NCBI RefSeq assembly: GCF_018598175.1
Contig: NZ_JAHESE010000005.1
Location: forward strand, 212,098 to 276,097
Length of the DNA stretch: 64,000 bases
DNA from: Dawidia cretensis
GTDB lineage: Bacteria > Bacteroidota > Bacteroidia > Cytophagales > Cyclobacteriaceae
Direction: 5' to 3'
Made by a program: the position numbers and the translations under genes. A model generated the notes under the pieces. The model worked only from the letters and a program-made list of their open reading frames with translations. It ran no database searches and was not told the DNA's origin. Numbering within the stretch: the stretch's first letter is position 1; every line of letters begins with the position of its first letter. Positions 1 to 7,059 of the stretch are shown here, piece after piece.

Positions 1-151
1 TATTGAGACATTTAATAATCATATTCCTGAAAAGTACGAAGAACTCATATCTCAATATAATGAGAATAAAAAGCTGTACGAAGATCTCCTAAAAACAGAG
101 CGCGAAAAAATCACCCTAATGGAGAAACTCCTTGAATCGTATAAGAAGTAA
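1..151 (+). CDS. C-terminal end of a CDS cut by the window edge
   Basis: An open frame runs from the window edge (first full codon at base 2) to TAA at 149-151 and gives 49 residues. They are highly charged and helical, with EKYEELISQY near the start and LLKTEREKITLMEKLLESYK at the end. Bacteroidota XRE-type regulators often finish with a coiled-coil tail of this composition, and another XRE gene follows downstream, so this may be such a regulator. The domain that would prove it lies outside the window. A clear terminator follows 25 bases later. Confidence 0.6.
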   Translation, partial: IETFNNHIPEKYEELISQYNENKKLYEDLLKTEREKITLMEKLLESYKK

Positions 152-176
152 GCACATAGAATCCCCTAAAGCATAA

Positions 177-201
177 AAGGCCACCTCCAGGTGGCTTTTT
201 T
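177..201 (+). terminator. Rho-independent terminator after the partial CDS
   Basis: Perfect 6-bp stem GCCACC (180-185) / GGTGGC (190-195) with a TCCA loop, followed directly by a run of six T. It lies 25 bases after the stop codon of the partial gene and is preceded by an A-run, so it could also act weakly on the other strand. Confidence 0.85.
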
Positions 202-414
202 ATTGCCGGCGATTTTTACGGTTTATGCAAGCGTGTTTAGATAAGTTTTCTTAACTCCAGGCTGGCGAGTCACTTGCTACGGTATAAAAAATGAGCACAA
301 ACTCCTTCTACCACCCACTCCCCATCGGCTCTATAAAATTGAAAGAACCGCCAGGCAGGCCCCAACTTGCGCAGTACCTTCTTAATCTATTTTTAAACGA
401 AACTGTTTCAAGCA

Positions 415-675
415 ATGAAAGAAGAAGAAATCCTGCTCCAACAATTCGGTACCCGCGTAGCCCGCATCTTCAAAGACCTACGAAAACAAAAAGGCCTCCC
501 CAGCTACGAGTCCTTCGCCTTCGTGCACGACATACCCCGCGCCCAATACTGGCGCGTCGAAGACGGCAAATCCAACCTCACGCTCCGCACCATCGCCAAG
601 CTTCTCGCCATTCACAACCTAACCATAGATGAATTCGCCGGGCTATTAGCCAATGACCAAGAGCAAACCCCGTAG
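415..675 (+). CDS. Small XRE-family helix-turn-helix regulator
   Basis: This 86-residue protein is essentially one HTH domain. Residues about 10-75 form the five-helix XRE fold: FGTRVARIFKDLRKQKGLPS, then a recognition-helix region around IPRAQYWRVEDGKSNLT, then TIAKLLAIHNLTIDEF. There is no ligand or multimerisation domain, as in many small Bacteroidota regulators and antitoxin-like proteins. The ATG at 415 begins the conserved domain a few residues in, and there is no Shine-Dalgarno sequence. No toxin-like partner lies next to it, so a stand-alone regulator is more likely than an antitoxin. The codons are C-rich like those of the chromosomal neighbours. Its targets are unknown; the phased repeat 150 bases downstream is one candidate. 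Confidence 0.85.
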   Translation: MKEEEILLQQFGTRVARIFKDLRKQKGLPSYESFAFVHDIPRAQYWRVEDGKSNLTLRTIAKLLAIHNLTIDEFAGLLANDQEQTP

Positions 676-1305
676 AAAATAACAGATTCGAGAGACAGAA
701 GCTCTTCTGGCGTCCCGATCTTAGTGGGGCGCCAGCCCATGGAACCAGGGGGGGCGAAAATGTCCGAATGAGCAAGGTTACCTCAAAAATCCGGTTGTTG
801 TGTTACGAAGGTGTGCTGCTGAGGATACTCCCGCCATACTCTAAGTATACTGTAAGTATACTTTATGTATACTTTATCCCTACTGTTGGTCCGGCTAATC
901 CTAGGTGTAATTAGACCAGCAAGTTTGCGCTTTTCGTAGGGCACTAAGGATGCCCCGCCCACCGTGGCCTGGGCTACTGATGATCGGTTCTACTATTTGA
1001 TAAGTCCAATCTATCCGTCATTTCTCAATACTGGAATGTTAAGAAGCTCGCATGTTGGTTTACGCTGCAAACATCAAGCATGTAAGATTTCATCTAATAA
1101 ACAAATTTCACCAGAAAGGAATCGCTTCATCGCTTAAAAAGACGCTTCTAACGATACAGTAATCTTTGGCAAGCGGGTTTATAGAAGTCGACGCTTTAAA
1201 TCGTTCATACATCTTACCTCAAATGTAGGGCAAAACACGCCCAGAAGTAAACCAGGGTTTGTCGATCACTTACTTTTAAACGATTTTCCATATCCAATAC
1301 CTGGT
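676..1305. other. 630-base region without a recognisable gene
   Basis: No frame here has protein-like character; the only longer open frames are antisense to the XRE gene. The region holds the 11-bp-periodic repeat at 824-873 and a more A+T-rich stretch from about 980 to 1305 leading into the OmpA gene. I saw no tRNA, no clear hairpin terminator and no good TAnnTTTG box close to 1306. An undetected small RNA or long 5' UTR remains possible. Confidence 0.5.
824..873. repeat. Five ATACT elements at exactly 11-bp spacing
   Basis: ATACT occurs at 825-829, 836-840, 847-851, 858-862 and 869-873, always 11 bases apart. The last three copies belong to a longer unit, taagtATACT or a close variant, and each contains the palindrome GTATAC. 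Spacing near one helical turn puts every copy on the same face of the DNA, as in cooperative operators. It could also be a decaying 11-bp tandem repeat. Confidence 0.7.
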
Positions 1306-2094
1306 ATGAATACTCGCATTTCTATCTATAGTCCGTCTTTTCTGATACGGCAGATATGCGTTGTAACATTCTTTATTCTGATAGCCTGCGGTTCATCAAC
1401 TGCCCAGAATTTCTGGGGTCGTGGCTATAAAAGCAGAACTAAAATGTATAGCACGGCCTGTGGGCTTTCCAAAAAATGGAAGAAAAAGCCTCGCACGAAT
1501 CGCAAAGGCTCATATGTAAAGGAAAAAAACGTTGTGTTAAGCAACTATACTAAAACAACACCTCAACCCAAGCCTAAACCACCGGCTCCGGAAGTAGCGA
1601 AAACAGAGCATAAGATCGAAAAGATAGATGACCAAAAACTGGAACAGCTCCATCATAAAGAAGATCAGGTACTCGTAGAAAATAAGCTCCCAGAGCCTAC
1701 CTCTGAAAAACACGAGCAAATCAGGAAAACGGTGGCCGAGAAGCTGAAGACCAAACCCGACTCAGAGCCGCTTCCCCTGGCGCCGCTGTACTTCACCTTT
1801 GCCGAAGACGAGTTTGCCGTCGTAGACATGGAGCCCTTTCTGATTGCCACAGAATATGCGCTACAGGGACATTCGGTATTGATAGAAGGCCATACCGACG
1901 ATCGCGGTGCAGATGACTACAACATGCAGCTCTCCATCAAACGAGTTCAAAAGATCCGTCAGCTCATGCTCGACATGGGCGTGCCAGACGAACGAATCTC
2001 TATCGTAGGCTACGGCGAGACAGTCAAGAAGAATACCAACAAGACAACCGAAGGCCGTCAGCTGAACAGACGTATTGACTTTACGGTGTTCTAA
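1306..2094 (+). CDS. OmpA-family lipoprotein with peptidoglycan-binding C-terminal domain
   Basis: This 262-residue exported protein has a hydrophobic leader ending in a lipobox-like LIAC (residues 25-28), a basic stretch, a Pro/Lys-rich and charged linker (about 60-150) and a C-terminal OmpA-like domain (about 158-262). The domain carries the family hallmarks: LIEGHTDDRGADDYN, then SIKRVQKIRQLM, VGYGE and RQLNRRIDF. Such domains bind diaminopimelate in peptidoglycan, so the likely role is to tether the outer membrane to the cell wall. There is no beta-barrel; the N-terminal half is a flexible spacer. The gene stands alone and converges on the ROK gene with 7 bases between stops. The ATG at 1306 is the only one that includes the leader. 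Confidence 0.85.
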   Translation: MNTRISIYSPSFLIRQICVVTFFILIACGSSTAQNFWGRGYKSRTKMYSTACGLSKKWKKKPRTNRKGSYVKEKNVVLSNYTKTTPQPKPKPPAPEVAKTEHKIEKIDDQKLEQLHHKEDQVLVENKLPEPTSEKHEQIRKTVAEKLKTKPDSEPLPLAPLYFTFAEDEFAVVDMEPFLIATEYALQGHSVLIEGHTDDRGADDYNMQLSIKRVQKIRQLMLDMGVPDERISIVGYGETVKKNTNKTTEGRQLNRRIDFTVF

Positions 2095-2101
2095 AAATCA
2101 G

Positions 2102-3073
2102 CTACAACGCACTAACACCCTGCAGCGACTGTCGGCCCTTCCGCAAAGTTGAGAGGGCATGATACATCCCCAACACCCCGGCAAACTCCGTCTGCACAGC
2201 AGGCACAATCCCAGGCACGTTGTCTTTCACCCAGGAGTGTTTCGCAACCATCTCCCGCACCGCCGGAATGATTACATCCTGACTTTTCATAATCCCTCCA
2301 CCAATAATGATCCGGTCAGGATCATACGCGTGAATCAACGAAATAATACCCAACGACCACACCTTTAGACAGTGTGCTAAAACCTCCTTCGCCAGCGCAT
2401 CACCGGTGCGACTCTGCGCAAAGATGTTCTTAAACGTAATATCCTGCTCGCCCGCCAACGCACTGCTCGCAAACCCCGCCTGCTTCCGCACAAACTCCCC
2501 CAATGCCCAAGCCGAGCACTCAGTTTCCAAACATCCAACATTGCCACAGTTGCACGTACTACCATGCACATTCATCGTCACATGCCCGCCCAGGTTGCCA
2601 GCCACATGATTGCGCCCCCGAAGCAATTTACCATCGATCAACACAGCACTGCCAAAACCAGTACCCAACGTCACCAGCACGAGGTTGTCACACTGCTGCC
2701 CCGCACCATACTGCCACTCGCCAATCAATGCCGCCCGCGCATCATTCTCCACCGCCAGGGGTACGCCCCAACGCCGGTCAGCCCACGCCGCCAGATCAAA
2801 ATCCTGCGCATCCGGATATTTTACATAACGCGACAAAATCCGCTTATTACCAGCATCCACAATCCCCGGAAACGCCACCCCAATGCCAATCGGCGTAAGC
2901 CCATGCCCGCGCAACAAACCATCCACGACGTCACCCACACTTTGCAACCGCTGCTCCAGGCTCACCTGCGACTCCGCATCCACCTTTGTATGCGCCAATA
3001 TCTTTCCGTCAGCCACCAGACCAATCTTGATCATGGTACCGCCCATGTCAATCACCACTCCAACTTCATTCAT
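2102..3073 (-). CDS. ROK-family sugar kinase (glucokinase-like)
   Basis: This 323-residue protein has the usual ROK length and motifs. The N-terminal ATP-binding DMGGT is at residues 9-13, the catalytic base lies in ENDARA (Asp111), LVTLGTGFGSAV is near 131-143, and the zinc site is GGH (162-164) with CNCGNVGC (174-181). It lacks the N-terminal winged helix of ROK repressors, so it should be an enzyme that phosphorylates a hexose or an N-acetylated sugar on C6. It lies downstream of an XylR-like regulator and a glycosidase on the same strand, which suggests it handles the sugar that the glycosidase releases. The 313-base gap upstream carries two dyads, so it probably has its own controlled promoter. 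The exact sugar cannot be read from the sequence. Confidence 0.88.
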   Translation of the reverse strand: MNEVGVVIDMGGTMIKIGLVADGKILAHTKVDAESQVSLEQRLQSVGDVVDGLLRGHGLTPIGIGVAFPGIVDAGNKRILSRYVKYPDAQDFDLAAWADRRWGVPLAVENDARAALIGEWQYGAGQQCDNLVLVTLGTGFGSAVLIDGKLLRGRNHVAGNLGGHVTMNVHGSTCNCGNVGCLETECSAWALGEFVRKQAGFASSALAGEQDITFKNIFAQSRTGDALAKEVLAHCLKVWSLGIISLIHAYDPDRIIIGGGIMKSQDVIIPAVREMVAKHSWVKDNVPGIVPAVQTEFAGVLGMYHALSTLRKGRQSLQGVSAL

Positions 3074-3144
3074 AAAATTCTTAATTGTATTATATCAGAT
3101 TGTGCGGAGCACACTAGAATCCTCAATGACGGACAGCCCTGCAC

Positions 3145-3202
3145 GGTAAACATTACTCCAGGCACTAGCCGGCACACCCCGGCAATCTGGGTAACGTTTA
3201 CC
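3145..3202 (-). promoter_or_regulatory. Two GGTAA-N3-TTAC dyads upstream of the ROK gene
   Basis: Two similar 13-base imperfect palindromes lie 72 to 129 bases upstream of the ROK start: GGTAAACATTACT at 3145-3157 and GGTAACGTTTACC at 3190-3202. Their centres are 45 bases apart, about four helical turns. The neighbouring XylR-like regulator is the natural candidate to bind them. The function is inferred from symmetry and position only. The rest of the gap, 3074-3386, shows no gene. Confidence 0.4.
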
Positions 3203-3386
3203 AATGCAAGACATCCAACCGACCAATTAACCCAAATGGTCTTGTACTGCCGGTCAACGACCCCCTGCTTTGTGGTTCATTGCCGTCAGCACAATACAAA
3301 GATGCTTGCAGCCGCACAAAAGCGCCTGTCAGATTGCGTCAACGAATAATCGAATTGCGTTTTATGATTGTGGTAAGGAAAGCGTG

Positions 3387-4556
3387 CTACGCTTTGCGGG
3401 CGCCAAAGGCCTTGCGATACTCCAACGGATTGTAACCCGTAGCGAGCTTGAAGTAACGGGTAATGTTAGCAGGATTATCAAATCCCATCTCATAAGCGAT
3501 CTGCTGCACGTTCAAATCAGATTCCGCCAGCAAGTACTGAATCCGGCGAATGCGCACCTTCTTGATCTCATCCAGGATCGACGAGTTGAGACGCTGATTA
3601 AATTTCTTCTCAAGAATGCGACGCGAGTGTGTCGTGGCTTCGACCACATCGTTCACATCAATATCCGCAGCCGGTGCATGCGTATTAATAAATGTCAACG
3701 CCTTCCGCACCTCTTCATCATCAATCGCCAACGCACTCGTTGATTGTCGATCAATGATGGCCTTCGGCTTATGAATAAAGTTCGCAGCCGGCCGCTCATC
3801 CGCCTCCATCCACGTCAACAATCCCTGGGCAATCTCAAATCCTGCCTGCACTGCATTCTGATCAATACTCGACAGCGTCGGCTGCGTCATTTCACACAAC
3901 AAAGAGTCGTTATCAACACCGAGAATCGCCAGCTCATCCGGCACGGCATAGCGTGCATTTTTCGCAGCCTCCAGCAAATGTATATTCAGCTCGTCCGTAA
4001 CCGAAAAGATTGCGCAGGGCTTCGGTATAGCCCGCAACCAGGCAGAAAGACTCTCCGGCAAATCTTCCCACAGCATCGTACGATCGTCAAACAGAAACAC
4101 ACTCGGCTGTATACCGGCCACCTTCGTAGCACGACTAAAGCCCGCCTCGCGCTCTGCCGACCATTGAAACTGGCGAAAACCAAGAATACCAAAATGTTTA
4201 TACCCTTTACTCAAAAAGTATTCGGCCCCCAATGCGCCAATAGCCTCGTTGTCGGCCCACAAATTAACAGCACTCTCATACAAGGCAGTATGCGGTGAAA
4301 CAATAAGAGGCACCTGCCACGCCTGCACACTGCGCAGCCCCGGCATCTCCCGGGCAATGATGCCATCGGGATGCCAGTCCGACAAACGCTTCAACAGCTT
4401 GTCCTGGTTTTCGGGATGAATATATCGGGGCGAGTAAAAGAAGAAGGTAAACTTGTCGTACAGCTTATTGAAATGCGTAATACCCTTCAGCACGTCGCGG
4501 TCATACGCGCGGGCAGCGTCCAGCAATACAGCAACTTTAAAGCGTTTGGTTCTCAC
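3387..4556 (-). CDS. XylR-like AraC-type transcriptional activator with LacI-type sensor domain
   Basis: The N-terminal about 270 residues resemble a periplasmic-binding-protein-like sugar sensor (KVAVLLDAARAYDRDVLKGI at the start, AILGVDNDSLLCEMTQPTLS near the end). The C-terminal about 100 residues are an AraC HTH pair, with VQQIAYEMGFDNPANITRYF as the second HTH. This is the layout of the xylose regulator XylR. The frame is open up to 4673, but that would overlap the glycosidase gene by 77 bases. GTG at 4556 starts just before the conserved sensor strand and leaves a 40-base gap, so I prefer it; it gives 389 residues. The regulator lies between a glycosidase and a ROK kinase on the same strand, so it probably senses the sugar that these genes use. 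Confidence 0.82.
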   Translation of the reverse strand: MRTKRFKVAVLLDAARAYDRDVLKGITHFNKLYDKFTFFFYSPRYIHPENQDKLLKRLSDWHPDGIIAREMPGLRSVQAWQVPLIVSPHTALYESAVNLWADNEAIGALGAEYFLSKGYKHFGILGFRQFQWSAEREAGFSRATKVAGIQPSVFLFDDRTMLWEDLPESLSAWLRAIPKPCAIFSVTDELNIHLLEAAKNARYAVPDELAILGVDNDSLLCEMTQPTLSSIDQNAVQAGFEIAQGLLTWMEADERPAANFIHKPKAIIDRQSTSALAIDDEEVRKALTFINTHAPAADIDVNDVVEATTHSRRILEKKFNQRLNSSILDEIKKVRIRRIQYLLAESDLNVQQIAYEMGFDNPANITRYFKLATGYNPLEYRKAFGARKA

Positions 4557-4596
4557 GGTGCGTGCAATAGCCCGTGCGGAAGATAGCGATAAAACA

Positions 4597-5907
4597 TCAC
4601 TTAGCCGCCTTCGGATCGTCCGCCCATTGTTCCAGCAATACAATGGCTTTGTACAACACACCGGCCGAACCACGAAACGTACCCGACCCCTTCGGCTCGT
4701 TCTTCAAAGAATACCATTCAAAGAAACCCTTGTTGCGCTCGGCGCGGTCCAGCATTGGCTGCAACTGTTGTACGGCCTCCGTCACAAATCCGTGCAGTAC
4801 AAGCTGCTGAATCATCCGTCCGCCAAACCAATCCCAGTCGCCGCCGTTCTGGTAGCCATAAGGATACATGCCTTCGTTTACAAAGGTACCTTTGGGGTAG
4901 GGGGGATACAACGTGAGCCCGATCGTCGGTCCACCACTGGCCTGTACGTTGTGGATCATCGTTTCGAGGGATGCACGAATCTCATCCTGGTTCAGCAGCC
5001 CCGCCTCGATGGCTACTGCCGTGCCACCGTGATAATAAATGGAGTTCTCATCCACACTATCAGGAAAGGGACTGCCATTTAAATATACGTGGGGAATGAA
5101 CTTCCGACGCGATGTATCCCACAAATGCTTGCGCACATTGACAGCTACAGCCTCCCGCACCGGCCCCCAGTGCTCACGTTTGGCAGGTAAGAGCTCCAGG
5201 AAGTTGTCAAGCGCAATAAGCAACATGGCATTGTCATACACGTCAATCGCATAATGCGTATCCTTTGTAAGATACACACCCCAGTTGTGCTCAGGCTGCA
5301 CATCACCCCAATCGGCTGTCGTCGCACCGTAAATCAACCCATGCGCACTGTCATACCGTTCGTTCATCAAAAACTGCAACGACCACTCCAGCCGCTCGGC
5401 CACCGTTTTACCACCAACTGTATCACGCAATAGGGCAGAGTCTTTCGTAGCACGTATATACTTGTAAACCGCCTGTACCAACGACGACTCCTGGTCGGTC
5501 TCCACCGTATTTTTGTGACCGGCATAACGCGGTTCCAGATCCGAGTAGATGTAGCTATAGCCCACACCGGCTTTCTCCTTCGGAATAAAACCATCAATGA
5601 TATTGCCGTCGCTACCTTGCAATCGGAAAAACACCAGCAGGTTCTCCCGCAACTGCTCAGCCGGCAGCACTTCCGCCGAAAGCTCAATAAAGGTGTTATA
5701 GTCGCGTATCCACACTTCACCATAACCGTCGCCGGCATTAAAGCCCGAGCGCACCACCGAACGCGCCAGGTCTTTCGTATAAACGTAGCTTTTGTTCTCG
5801 CGTATCCGGCGGGCAAGCTCCTGCGTGCTATCCGAACCAGTACAGCTCCAAAAACCGAGGGTCACCAGCAGCGAAGCCATGATGATGTTAATTGTCTTCT
5901 TAATCAT
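4597..5907 (-). CDS. Putative exported six-hairpin glycoside hydrolase
   Basis: ATG at 5907 gives 436 residues beginning with MIKKTINIIM and a hydrophobic leader ending in FWSC. This is a possible though atypical lipobox, so the protein is exported and may be lipid-anchored. The rest looks like an (alpha/alpha)6 barrel: GEVWIRDYNTFIEL near residue 63, TADWGDVQPEHNWG, a helix-rich middle, and GDWDWFGGRM followed by KGSGTFRGSAG near the end. The WIRDY motif is typical of clan members such as GH15, GH37, GH63 and GH65-like enzymes. I cannot assign the family or substrate. The frame extends upstream to 6057 but would then lack a leader at its N-terminus and overlap the divergent gene. It is followed by the XylR-like regulator and a ROK kinase. 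Confidence 0.75.
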   Translation of the reverse strand: MIKKTINIIMASLLVTLGFWSCTGSDSTQELARRIRENKSYVYTKDLARSVVRSGFNAGDGYGEVWIRDYNTFIELSAEVLPAEQLRENLLVFFRLQGSDGNIIDGFIPKEKAGVGYSYIYSDLEPRYAGHKNTVETDQESSLVQAVYKYIRATKDSALLRDTVGGKTVAERLEWSLQFLMNERYDSAHGLIYGATTADWGDVQPEHNWGVYLTKDTHYAIDVYDNAMLLIALDNFLELLPAKREHWGPVREAVAVNVRKHLWDTSRRKFIPHVYLNGSPFPDSVDENSIYYHGGTAVAIEAGLLNQDEIRASLETMIHNVQASGGPTIGLTLYPPYPKGTFVNEGMYPYGYQNGGDWDWFGGRMIQQLVLHGFVTEAVQQLQPMLDRAERNKGFFEWYSLKNEPKGSGTFRGSAGVLYKAIVLLEQWADDPKAAK

Positions 5908-6029
5908 AATGTTGTCAGGCAACAAACCGTTGCGCGGCACCACGAAAGTGTCAAATACCCGGCCTTTACCCTCTTCAATTTGCGACAAAAATCTGTCTAA
6001 ATGCGAAAACACCCACCCCCGCAAATCCG

Positions 6030-6037
6030 TACATTTG
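6030..6037 (+). promoter_or_regulatory. -7 box TACATTTG before the lipoprotein gene
   Basis: TACATTTG matches the Bacteroidota -7 consensus TAnnTTTG exactly and ends 11 bases before the ATG at 6049, predicting a leader of only a few bases. I see no good TTG element 19-21 bases upstream, so the match is suggestive only. Confidence 0.4.
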
Positions 6038-6048
6038 TCGTCACCCTC

Positions 6049-7059
6049 ATGAAGCACTACACAGTTCTTGTCCTCCTGCTATTGCTCGCCGCCTGCCGGC
6101 AGTCTAACCACACGCCGCCCGCCATTTCGTTTTATTATTGGAAAACAATCTTCCGGCTGTCTGCAGAAGAACGTGCAGCCCTACAAACGCACCGCGTAAC
6201 CACCCTCTACGTCCGCTACTGCGATGTAGCCATACGGCAAGGTCAACCGGTGCCCGTATCGCCCATCGTATTCCACGACGCACCACCCGACTCGGTCGCC
6301 ATCGTCCCCGTAGTGTATATAAAAAACGAAGTCATGCTACATCCAAACCTCGACGTAGCCGACTTAGCCCAAAAGCTACTGCGCTACATCGACCAGATCA
6401 ACGCCGGCGACAGCATTCAAAACGCAGAGATTCAAATCGACTGTGACTGGACCCTCACCAGCCGCGACACCTACTTCCGTTTTCTCGACCAACTAAAAAG
6501 CCAAAGCGCCAGGCGCCTGTCCGCCACCATCCGCCTGCACCAGGTGAAGTACTACGCCACCACCGGCCTGCCGCCCGTCGACCGCGGTGTACTGATGTAC
6601 TACAACATGGGCCGCATCGGCCCCGACCCAGCCCGCTCCATATATGATCGCCCCACTGCCGAAGCATACCTGGGCTCTATCCACGCCTATCCCCGTCCGC
6701 TCGACGTGGCACTGCCTATTTTCACATGGGGCATACACGTGCGTAACAACCAGGTAATAGGCCTGCTGAACAAGACCGACGAAGCCATCTTTGCCAACGA
6801 CCCGCACTTCGAGCAGAAAACGCCGCCCTTCTTTGAGGTAAAAGAAAATGTCCTTAAACTAGGCAAGTATTTTAAACAAGGCGACCGGGTAAAGGTCGAG
6901 ACCATCACCGCAGACGACCTGCACGAGATGGCCGACGACCTGGCCGACGAGCTAGCCCACCCGCCGGCAGAAATACTGTTCTACGACCTCGACGCATTTA
7001 ATCTCAACCACTATAACCATGAAAAAGACCTCCTGGAAGACGTTAGCCGTGCTTTTTAG
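6049..7059 (+). CDS. Lipoprotein of unknown function, possibly DUF3142-like TIM-barrel
   Basis: ATG at 6049 gives a 336-residue protein with a textbook leader (MKHYTVLVLLLLLAAC, lipobox LAAC). The upstream ATG at 6001 adds 16 residues that spoil the leader, so I rejected it. The mature part alternates strands and helices: TTLYVRYCDVA, then AEIQIDCDWTLTSRDTYF, then RGVLMYYNMGRI, as in a TIM barrel. The segments IQIDCDWT, LSATIRLHQ and VLMYYNMG recall DUF3142 proteins, a weak resemblance made from memory. The 3' end overlaps the next gene by 41 bases, so the two are very likely translated together and act as a pair. No catalytic residues can be named. Confidence 0.75.
   Translation: MKHYTVLVLLLLLAACRQSNHTPPAISFYYWKTIFRLSAEERAALQTHRVTTLYVRYCDVAIRQGQPVPVSPIVFHDAPPDSVAIVPVVYIKNEVMLHPNLDVADLAQKLLRYIDQINAGDSIQNAEIQIDCDWTLTSRDTYFRFLDQLKSQSARRLSATIRLHQVKYYATTGLPPVDRGVLMYYNMGRIGPDPARSIYDRPTAEAYLGSIHAYPRPLDVALPIFTWGIHVRNNQVIGLLNKTDEAIFANDPHFEQKTPPFFEVKENVLKLGKYFKQGDRVKVETITADDLHEMADDLADELAHPPAEILFYDLDAFNLNHYNHEKDLLEDVSRAF

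Noticed and set aside
2564-3349. Long plus-strand frame (261 codons) opposite the ROK gene
   Set aside because: It lies antisense to well-supported ROK motifs, is rich in His/Pro/Thr as shadow frames are here, and has no domain character.
4557-4673. Longer start (ATG 4673) for the XylR-like regulator
   Set aside because: It would overlap the glycosidase by 77 bases and add residues without family match; GTG 4556 fits better.
5908-6057. Longer start for the glycosidase (6057)
   Set aside because: It would put 50 residues before a good signal peptide and overlap the divergent lipoprotein start.
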